A DNA stretch of 10,736 bases from Chloroflexi bacterium UBA2235 (GTDB lineage: Bacteria; Chloroflexota; UBA11872; UBA12225): contig DDYL01000069.1 of the NCBI GenBank assembly GCA_002347925.1, positions 45,187-55,922 of the forward strand, in the 5' to 3' direction. The notes below the pieces were generated by a model. It saw only the letters and a list, made by a program, of their open reading frames with translations. It was not told where the DNA came from and searched no databases. Both the position numbers and the translations under genes were made by a program. The first letter of the stretch is position 1, and every line of letters begins with the position of its first letter. Shown one piece after another: positions 5,491-10,736 of the stretch.

Positions 5491-7050
5491 ATGACCGCGA
5501 CGGGAACCCTCACGCCGGAAGAACGGGCCAACCCGGGTCCTGAACTGCTCGCTGCGACCCCGAAGGATGATTTCACGTCACCTGCGTTTGGCGCGGCCAG
5601 ACCTCGGCGTGACTGGTTCGACCAGATTTGGAATGTCCTCGGCTCGATCCGGTTTGGGGTGGTCCTGATCGCACTCACCGCAACGAGCGTGTTCCTAGGC
5701 ACAGTCATCATGCAGGCGCCCGGGGACGTTCAAGCATCCCCAGAACTGTTTGCTGCATGGATCCTGGGTCCGCGCGGGCGGTACGGCGAACCTTGGTCAT
5801 CCATATTCGAGGCATTGGAGCTCTACCGCGTGTTCCAGAGCCTCTGGTTCCGCGGTCTGCTGGCCCTCCTGTCGCTCTCCATCATGGTCAACGTGGCTTC
5901 GCGGACACCCGGGATCATTGCCGTCGTCCGGCGACCTCCCGTCAAGGTGCCGACACGGTTTTTCAGCAGGGCACCGTTACGAGTAACTGTGTCCTTCCCT
6001 GTCCCGCCGGACGGCATCCGCCCAAAGCTTGCGACGGACTTGGGCCGGAAGGGCTACCGCACGATTGCTTGGGATGACGGCTCAGCTCTCGCGATCTACG
6101 CGGATCGGAACCGGTACGGGAAGTACGGCACCTTTGCGAACCACCTCGGGCTCATCATCATCCTCGGTGCCGGGGTGCTGGGGAACGTGACAGGATGGCG
6201 TGAAGACGCCTTCATGGTTCCTGAAGGCACCACCCGAGCGGTTGGCCACGACACCGGCCTCGTGTTGAGAAACGAGGCGTTCGTTGAAGAATATTTCCCA
6301 AATGGGACCGCATCCGACTTCCGATCCGAGGTAGTGGTCCTCAAGGACGGAAAAGAAGCTGCCCGAGGCACAATCCGCGTGAACGAGCCCTTGGATGTCG
6401 GAACCGTCCGCTTCCATCAGGCATTCTTCGGCCCTGCAGTCGCAATGCGGGTGCGCAATGCCGAGGGAGCAATCGTCTACGACGACAGCACCGCCCTCGG
6501 GTTCAAATATGACGGCGACGGTGTGACAAGAAACGGCGGGAACTTCGTCCTCGGAAACCGCCAATTTGCCGTTTTCGTCCTCGTCCCGTCTGCCTCCCTG
6601 CAAGCCCCAGACCCGGTGATCCCCGCGGGAAGTGTCCGGTTGGAAATCTTCGCCCCGAGGCAGCCTCGCCCCGTCGCGGTTGAGACCCTTGCGCAGGGTG
6701 AAAAACGCGAGATCGTGGGTTTCACCTTTGAGTTTGTCCGTGAGACCCAGTTTTCAGGACTGCAAGTCGTGGATAACCCAGTGGTAAACGTCATCTGGAT
6801 TGGCGCCGCCCTCATGGTGATGGGGTCGATGGCGGTCTTCTACCTCCCACTGCGCCGCATTTGGGCGCGGATCGAAACCTCACCCGATGGCGGGTCGGTG
6901 GTGACGCTTGCTTCAGCTCACGTGAACGAAGTCCTGTTCGCCCACGAATTCGCTGCCTTGGGTGAACACCTTGCGAAGAAAGGTGGAGGCAAGGTCCTCG
7001 CATCCGTGCAACCCAGTGCCATGGGAGACCGGATAGAGGCCGGGTCGTGA
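5491..7050 (+). CDS. resB: Cytochrome c biogenesis protein ResB (Ccs1)
   Basis: Membrane component of System II cytochrome c maturation. Together with the CcsA/ResC protein it moves haem across the membrane and attaches it to CxxCH apocytochromes. The 519-residue protein has a soluble N-terminus (1-50), hydrophobic segments at about 53-74, 119-137 and 217-236, a large extracytoplasmic domain (about 237-430), a fourth segment at 431-452 and a cytoplasmic tail. Family marks are LGSIRFGVVLI at the start of the first segment, FANHLG with His218 (candidate haem ligand) in the third, VNEPLDVGTVRFHQAFFG in the outer domain, and FSGLQVVDNPVVNVIWIG before the last. ATG 5491 is used although no clear ribosome site precedes it; a short GGTA-CGGA-TACC repeat (5476-5487) lies just upstream. 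ccsA and a thioredoxin follow on the same strand. Confidence 0.93.
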   Translation: MTATGTLTPEERANPGPELLAATPKDDFTSPAFGAARPRRDWFDQIWNVLGSIRFGVVLIALTATSVFLGTVIMQAPGDVQASPELFAAWILGPRGRYGEPWSSIFEALELYRVFQSLWFRGLLALLSLSIMVNVASRTPGIIAVVRRPPVKVPTRFFSRAPLRVTVSFPVPPDGIRPKLATDLGRKGYRTIAWDDGSALAIYADRNRYGKYGTFANHLGLIIILGAGVLGNVTGWREDAFMVPEGTTRAVGHDTGLVLRNEAFVEEYFPNGTASDFRSEVVVLKDGKEAARGTIRVNEPLDVGTVRFHQAFFGPAVAMRVRNAEGAIVYDDSTALGFKYDGDGVTRNGGNFVLGNRQFAVFVLVPSASLQAPDPVIPAGSVRLEIFAPRQPRPVAVETLAQGEKREIVGFTFEFVRETQFSGLQVVDNPVVNVIWIGAALMVMGSMAVFYLPLRRIWARIETSPDGGSVVTLASAHVNEVLFAHEFAALGEHLAKKGGGKVLASVQPSAMGDRIEAGS

Positions 7051-7154
7051 ACCTGCGTACATTTCCCGTACAACTGCAATCCAACGTCGGCACGTCTCAG
7101 GACCGGGTTTTCCAAACCCCTACACTTGCTTGTGAGCTTCCCGGTAGCCACTAA
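7047..7154 (+). CDS. Possible 35-residue open frame coupled to resB (doubtful)
   Basis: GTG at 7047 overlaps the resB stop as GTGA, and GAGG lies seven bases upstream of it, the arrangement of a translationally coupled gene. The frame encodes 35 residues (start MNLRTFPVQLQSNVG) and ends with TAA at 7152-7154. It has no hydrophobic segment or recognisable motif, and its third codon positions are not GC-rich like the neighbours, which argues against a real protein. Confidence 0.2.
   Translation: MNLRTFPVQLQSNVGTSQDRVFQTPTLACELPGSH
7105..7119 (+). promoter_or_regulatory. Perfect inverted repeat between resB and ccsA
   Basis: GGGTTT-TCC-AAACCC gives a 6-base-pair stem with a 3-base loop in the 149-base gap between resB and ccsA. 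No T run follows, so it is not a standard terminator. It could stabilise a processed message end or lower read-through. A weak promoter-like pair, TTGCTT (7126-7131), 18 bases, ACTAAT (7150-7155), follows it. Confidence 0.35.
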
Positions 7155-7185
7155 TCTTGCTGGCCCGGATACCCGATCAGACAGT

Positions 7186-7194
7186 GAGGTGAGG
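7186..7194 (+). promoter_or_regulatory. Ribosome binding site of ccsA
   Basis: GAGGTGAGG lies five bases before ATG 7200, a strong site that fixes the ccsA start and shows it is translated independently of resB. Confidence 0.8.
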
Positions 7195-7199
7195 CAGCA

Positions 7200-8006
7200 A
7201 TGGCAAAGGCGTCGTACTACACCTTCACTGCCTCGTTCATCACCCTGGGCGTTGCCCTGCTTGCGTACCTCTGGTACACGATCGGACAGCGACGCGGTGC
7301 TGGTCGCTATGGCACGTTCTTTACCGTCAATGGGGCCTTGCTACTGACCACGTCCCTCGGGTTGCGATGGTTTGCATCCGGGCACGCGCCCTACTCGAAC
7401 CAATTCGAGTTCTCACTCAGTTTCGCTTGGGGAACCATTGCCAGTTACCTCTATCTTGAGCACAGGTTCAGACTGAGGAGCCTTGGGTTCATCGCGGTCA
7501 CGATTGCGTTCGGCATGCTGGCATATGCCAGCACCCTGCCTTCCCGAATCGACCCACTCATTTCGGCGTTGCAGAACAATGCCATGCTAACGACACACGT
7601 CGCGATGGCGATCATCTCGTACGGGACGTTCGCCTGTGGCTTCGCTGCCGGGGTCCTCTATCTCATCAACCGGAAAGGCACGATCAGTTTCCTGCCCGCC
7701 CCAGAGGTCCTGGACGAAATCGGACACAAGGCTGTCATGATCGGGTTTCCCGCCCAGGCAATGCTTTTGATCCTGGGCGCACTCTGGGCCAACGTTGCAT
7801 GGGGCGCGTACTGGAGTTGGGATCCGAAGGAGACCGCAGCACTCTTCACCTGGCTCATTTACGGCGTGTACCTTCATGCCCGTGCCCAACGTCACTGGCG
7901 TGGCGTACGCGCAGCTTCCCTGCTCATCTTGGGGTTTGGCGCAGTCATGTTTACGTTCTATGGCAACTACTTCCTTGGCGGACTCCACACCTACTCGGGA
8001 CTCTGA
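7200..8006 (+). CDS. ccsA: Cytochrome c biogenesis protein CcsA/ResC (also named CcsB), WWD domain
   Basis: Integral membrane haem-handling protein of System II. Of the 268 residues most are hydrophobic, with about eight membrane segments (near 8-28, 40-57, 72-87, 96-112, 130-157, 182-200, 212-226, 237-259). The WWD signature is intact at 196-212 (WANVAWGAYWSWDPKET) and would hold haem at the outer face. Candidate histidine ligands are His133 in TTHVAM, His226 in YLHAR and His263 in GGLHTY, in the expected places flanking the WWD loop. The length fits the short bacterial form. It works as a complex with the upstream ResB. Its 3' end overlaps the next gene by 47 bases. Naming is confused in the literature: the same WWD family is called CcsA in plastids and often CcsB in bacterial annotation. 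Confidence 0.95.
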   Translation: MAKASYYTFTASFITLGVALLAYLWYTIGQRRGAGRYGTFFTVNGALLLTTSLGLRWFASGHAPYSNQFEFSLSFAWGTIASYLYLEHRFRLRSLGFIAVTIAFGMLAYASTLPSRIDPLISALQNNAMLTTHVAMAIISYGTFACGFAAGVLYLINRKGTISFLPAPEVLDEIGHKAVMIGFPAQAMLLILGALWANVAWGAYWSWDPKETAALFTWLIYGVYLHARAQRHWRGVRAASLLILGFGAVMFTFYGNYFLGGLHTYSGL

Positions 8007-8622
8007 TCCCAAACCGGTCGACGGGTTGCGAACGCGACGCGCCGTCCTTGGCGGGATCTCTGTCCTGACAATCGCGGGCACGGCCGGCTATGCGGCCGTC
8101 ATGGCGTCGCGCGCCGAAGACATCGATGCGCCGGTGCCAATCACGTTCGCCGGACGCGGAGGCAAGGCCCTCGCCGCGGGGTCCACTGCGCCAGACTTCG
8201 CCCTTCCATCCCTTGACGGATCGACGATCAAACTATCCGACTACCGTGGACGTCCGGTCTGGATCAATGTCTGGGCCTCGTGGTGCCCGCCTTGCCGGGC
8301 TGAGCTGCCAGACATCGCAGCAGTGTCTCGGGAATACGTCACCGCCTCGGAGACCGCCGCGAACACGGGTCTCGCAATCATCCTGATCAGCATCGGTGAA
8401 GAGGCTGAAGTGGTGCGCAAGTATGTGGAGACCACCAAAATCAATTTGCCGGTCATCGTTGATCAGGAATACCGAATCACCGAGAACTACCGCGTTTCGG
8501 GCATGCCAACCCACTTCTTCATCGGGCCTGATGGGCACCTGAAGGACTTCGCGATAGGTGGCCTGAAGCCCCGCGCGATGCGGACACGGCTTGACCGCCT
8601 ACTGGAACGCACTCCCAAGTGA
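7960..8622 (+). CDS. TlpA/ResA-like membrane-anchored thioredoxin
   Basis: Thiol-disulfide reductase expected to keep apocytochrome c haem-binding cysteines reduced outside the membrane. The 220-residue protein has a polar N-terminus, one membrane anchor at about 28-48, then a TlpA-type domain with GSTAPDFALPSLDG (74-87), the active site WCPPC (Cys109, Cys112) and the cis-proline loop GMPTHFFIGPDG (Pro183). The order resB-ccsA-thioredoxin matches known System II operons (ResA in Bacillus). Start: ATG 7960 overlaps ccsA by 47 bases and has no ribosome site, so translation is probably coupled. An in-frame TTG at 8026 would give a shorter form still holding the anchor. The frame runs further back to 7795 inside ccsA, but that part is antigenic-looking out-of-frame sequence without family match. 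Which TlpA subgroup it belongs to is not certain. Confidence 0.9.
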   Translation: MATTSLADSTPTRDSDPKPVDGLRTRRAVLGGISVLTIAGTAGYAAVMASRAEDIDAPVPITFAGRGGKALAAGSTAPDFALPSLDGSTIKLSDYRGRPVWINVWASWCPPCRAELPDIAAVSREYVTASETAANTGLAIILISIGEEAEVVRKYVETTKINLPVIVDQEYRITENYRVSGMPTHFFIGPDGHLKDFAIGGLKPRAMRTRLDRLLERTPK

Positions 8623-8634
8623 GCTGCCGAAACA

Positions 8635-9759
8635 CTACATCCCGTTAGGGTCGTCAAGCCGTAGTCCCGGCCGAATATCGAGGGACGTCCCGGCAACGTG
8701 TCCAAGTTGGAGACGAAAATATCCGGCCGCGCCAATCATGGCCGCATTGTCGGTGCAATAGACCAGCGGCGGTACCCGCACAGGCACCTTTGACCGGGCG
8801 ACCAAGGCTTCACGGAGCCGGAGATTCGCGGCAACACCCCCGGCGATCACCACTTCCCTTGCACCGAAGCGTTCAGCCGCGTCGCACGTCTTCGAGACAA
8901 GCACATCGACGACCGCCTCTTGGAACGCCCGTGCCAGACGCGCCGTGCGTTCTGGAATTTCACCAAATTGGCCAACGACAGACTTCGCCACGCCCGCCAT
9001 CCTCGATGGGTTGCCCACTGGGCGCCCACCGTTTGAGGCATCGCCTTCAACCTGACGGAGCATCGCCGTCTTCAAACCGCTGAAGCTGAAGTCAAGAGTG
9101 CCTCTCATCCAAGGGCGGGTCAACGCATCCGCAGCGTCCGCAGCCGCCTCCCTGGGAGCCAGCATTGCAGCGGCTTGGATTGCCGGACCGCCCGGATACC
9201 CAAGTCCAAGGATCCTGGCAACCTTGTCGAATGCCTCGCCGGCGGCGTCATCCCTCGTTCGTCCGACAACCGAAAGGTCGCCATGCCCGCGGACGACAAC
9301 CAGTTCCGTATGTCCACCTGAAACGACGAGGCAGAGAACCGGGAACTCAGGCCCTCGATGATCCACACCTGTCACGAGCGCGCCGGGGACGTCGAGCCAG
9401 TTGGCATACAGGTGGCCCTCCAGGTGGTTCACCGGAACGAGGGGCACCGAACGCGCGGCCGCTACCGCCTTGGCGAAGTTCACACCCACGACGAGCGCCC
9501 CGGCCAGCCCGGGTCCGTGGGTCACGGCAACAGCATCAATCTCCGACCACGAGGTCCCCGAAACCTCGAGTGCCTGGCGCACCGCCGGCGCGATGTGCAG
9601 CGAGTGCTCACGCGATGCCAACTCAGGCACCACGCCTCCCCACCGCCGGTGCAATGCCTCCTGGCTGACAATGATCGAGCTCCGCACCGTCATCCCATCC
9701 TCAACGACGGCAGCGGCGGTCTCGTCACAACTGGTCTCGATTGCGAGGATCGTCGTCAA
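8635..9759 (-). CDS. tsaD: tRNA N6-adenosine threonylcarbamoyltransferase TsaD
   Basis: Transfers threonylcarbamoyl from TC-AMP to A37 of ANN-decoding tRNAs (t6A), working with TsaB and TsaE in the cytoplasm. ASKHA fold: ILAIETSCDET (4-14), the metal-binding HLEGHLYA (His112, His116), the SGGHTELV phosphate loop (147-154), GEAFDKVARILGLGYPGGP (174-192), FSFSGLKTA (224-232), IAGGVAANLRLRE and CTDNAAMIG with Asp337. At 374 residues it is about 30 longer than E. coli TsaD. The extra is a Gly/Ser-rich insert around 238-268. The start codon is TTG 9759: no ATG or GTG occurs upstream before an in-frame stop at 9829-9831, the ETSCDET motif begins at once, and AAGG lies nine bases before. It follows rimI on the same strand after a 135-base gap and converges with the thioredoxin gene across 12 bases. 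Confidence 0.96.
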   Translation of the reverse strand: MTTILAIETSCDETAAAVVEDGMTVRSSIIVSQEALHRRWGGVVPELASREHSLHIAPAVRQALEVSGTSWSEIDAVAVTHGPGLAGALVVGVNFAKAVAAARSVPLVPVNHLEGHLYANWLDVPGALVTGVDHRGPEFPVLCLVVSGGHTELVVVRGHGDLSVVGRTRDDAAGEAFDKVARILGLGYPGGPAIQAAAMLAPREAAADAADALTRPWMRGTLDFSFSGLKTAMLRQVEGDASNGGRPVGNPSRMAGVAKSVVGQFGEIPERTARLARAFQEAVVDVLVSKTCDAAERFGAREVVIAGGVAANLRLREALVARSKVPVRVPPLVYCTDNAAMIGAAGYFRLQLGHVAGTSLDIRPGLRLDDPNGM

Positions 9760-9851
9760 TGCTGGAAGCCTTTTGGCAGAGAAGCGATTTTCAGTCTGGG
9801 AAGACCGCGGGTCGGAGACTCCATTCGTTCATCGGAGATCAGGCACGCCAT
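9756..9851 (-). CDS. Possible 31-residue open frame between rimI and tsaD (doubtful)
   Basis: ATG at 9851 opens a 31-residue frame (MACLISDERMESPTRG...) whose TGA overlaps the TTG start of tsaD as TTGA, the layout of translational coupling. There is no proper ribosome site, codon use does not resemble the neighbours, and no motif is seen. It could be a leader peptide or chance. Confidence 0.15.
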   Translation of the reverse strand: MACLISDERMESPTRGLPRLKIASLPKGFQH

Positions 9852-9894
9852 CCCCGAGTATCGACCAGGCCGCCTGCCGCTCCGGACTGAGGGT

Positions 9895-10515
9895 TCATCC
9901 CGAACTCTGCCACGTGAACCGGCGGTCGAGATCGGCTTTCAGCGCGTCCATGCGATCCTGAAACGCCTCAGATTGAAGATCCTCGCTCCACATGATGAGC
10001 GCGTCCTCATTGTTGTCCGTGTAGTACCGGGGCCGCACCCCTGCATCCTTGAACCCGAGACCCTCGTACATTCGGCGCGCGACGGTGTTCGACATTCGCA
10101 CCTCAAGGGTCACCCATCTCGCACCGAGGTTGCTCGCGATCTCAAACATCCCCCACATCAGGAGACGTCCGAGACCCCGCCCGCGGTAACTCGGACGAAC
10201 TGCGACAGAGGTGACGTGCGCCTCATCGATCATCAGCCACAACCCGGCGTACCCCATCATCTCTGGCTCAACCTTGACGGGCGCGGGACGCCCAAACAGC
10301 GAGAACGGGAAGGGGCGCGCACTTGACCCTCCGACATCGGGGGGTTCTTGATCGATGGAAGGAATTCCCCTCAGAACGAGGTACCGCGCGAGGACGTTGT
10401 CCTCAAGTTCCCGGCGATACGCACCGGGTGGCCAAGGAACCGAGAAAGATGAGCGTTCCACCTCGATAACCGCCGGGATATCCCGCAGCTGCATGGGGTC
10501 GAGGCGGTACTGCAC
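9895..10515 (-). CDS. rimI: RimI-type ribosomal protein S18 / N-terminal alanine acetyltransferase, long variant
   Basis: GNAT-fold acetyltransferase using acetyl-CoA to modify the N-terminus of ribosomal protein bS18, possibly others. With GTG 10515 as start it has 206 residues. The domain opens with YRLDPMQLRDIPAVIEVE. The acetyl-CoA loop is RGRGLG (111-116). TLEVRMSN holds the likely catalytic Glu138, and ARRMYEGLGF holds Tyr150, exactly 12 residues later as in Salmonella RimI (Glu103, Tyr115). A Pro/Gly-rich insert of about 35 residues (50-85) and a 25-residue charged tail make it longer than the usual ~150. Start choice: GTG 10515 has GGAG ten bases upstream and matches where family members begin. 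GTG 10524 and a much longer frame to the window edge are alternatives. It is followed by tsaD, a frequent RimI neighbour. Confidence 0.9.
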   Translation of the reverse strand: MQYRLDPMQLRDIPAVIEVERSSFSVPWPPGAYRRELEDNVLARYLVLRGIPSIDQEPPDVGGSSARPFPFSLFGRPAPVKVEPEMMGYAGLWLMIDEAHVTSVAVRPSYRGRGLGRLLMWGMFEIASNLGARWVTLEVRMSNTVARRMYEGLGFKDAGVRPRYYTDNNEDALIMWSEDLQSEAFQDRMDALKADLDRRFTWQSSG

Positions 10516-10736
10516 GGGTGTCACGCTCCGGTCCCGGTCAGTTGCCGGGGTGAAGCGGAATGGTACGTCAATGGTCCTCGGGTCGGCGGTCGCTTCTGCA
10601 TCACAATCTGCCAAGTGCGACAAAGTAGGTGAGAAGTTCAGCCTGCGCGTCGGGAAACGGCGATGGCAATCGGGGGCATTTCCGCAACCGCATGCGTCCA
10701 ATCCCGGAGACAGGAACGAGACATTACATGCACGTT
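10516..10736. other. Region upstream of rimI, no gene assigned
   Basis: The rimI frame stays open on the minus strand through this stretch to the window edge, with a TTG at 10701. The translated residues are Cys-, Arg- and Asp-rich, match nothing recognised, and have less GC-biased third positions than the rimI core, so I read it as leader or spacer. A genuine N-terminal extension or a fusion continuing beyond the window is possible. Confidence 0.4.

Noticed and set aside
7795..7959. Upstream extension of the thioredoxin gene inside ccsA
   Set aside because: The stretch encodes the conserved WWD end of CcsA in another frame, and the extension has no family similarity.
9358..10326. 322-codon plus-strand frame across tsaD and rimI
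   Set aside because: It spans two recognisable minus-strand genes and the gap between them. His/Arg/Pro-rich translation is typical of an antisense frame.
1..10736. CRISPR arrays, tRNA or rRNA genes, insertion sequences, attachment sites
   Set aside because: No regularly spaced repeats, cloverleaf pattern, transposase motif or flanking inverted repeats were seen by eye. A tRNA or covariance-model scan was not possible here.

Overview
The window is a stretch of ordinary, densely packed bacterial chromosome. Its DNA is GC-rich, with gene-rich strands and short spacers. The combination of a System II cytochrome c maturation operon, a free-standing DUF2344 protein, a CIRCE-type heat-shock operator and a glycan-type class A penicillin-binding protein suggests a Gram-positive-like or Chloroflexota-type bacterium. 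This assignment is inference only: no rRNA or other marker gene is present. No mobile element, CRISPR array or tRNA gene was seen.

Left part (1-2650). The first ~1.24 kb is the N-terminal half of a class A penicillin-binding protein on the minus strand, cut off by the window edge. It is divergent from a plus-strand DUF2344 (TIGR03936-type, 'radical SAM-linked') protein that carries an unusually long disordered linker.

Middle (2650-5490). An XRE-type regulator (minus strand) faces away from a GDP-mannose 4,6-dehydratase gene, gmd (plus strand), across a 149-bp control region. That region holds a short palindrome next to a good promoter for the regulator. After gmd comes a clear intrinsic terminator, which serves the converging solitary groES gene (minus strand). 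groES has a ~200-nt leader. At the top of the leader is a CIRCE-like inverted repeat (9-nt spacer, with compensating changes from consensus) that overlaps a plausible promoter. This is the most interesting regulatory structure in the window.

Right part (5490-10736). resB, ccsA and a TlpA/ResA-like thioredoxin form a plus-strand operon for cytochrome c maturation. ResB and CcsA deliver and attach haem outside the membrane, and the thioredoxin keeps the CxxCH cysteines reduced. The operon converges on rimI-tsaD (minus strand): a ribosomal-protein/N-terminal acetyltransferase and the t6A tRNA-modification enzyme, a common bacterial pairing (tsaB is often alongside and may lie beyond the right edge).

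No wholly new multi-gene system is evident. The parts worth a second look are the groES control region, the XRE operator region, the linker in the DUF2344 protein, the long RimI variant, and several very small open frames coupled to known genes.
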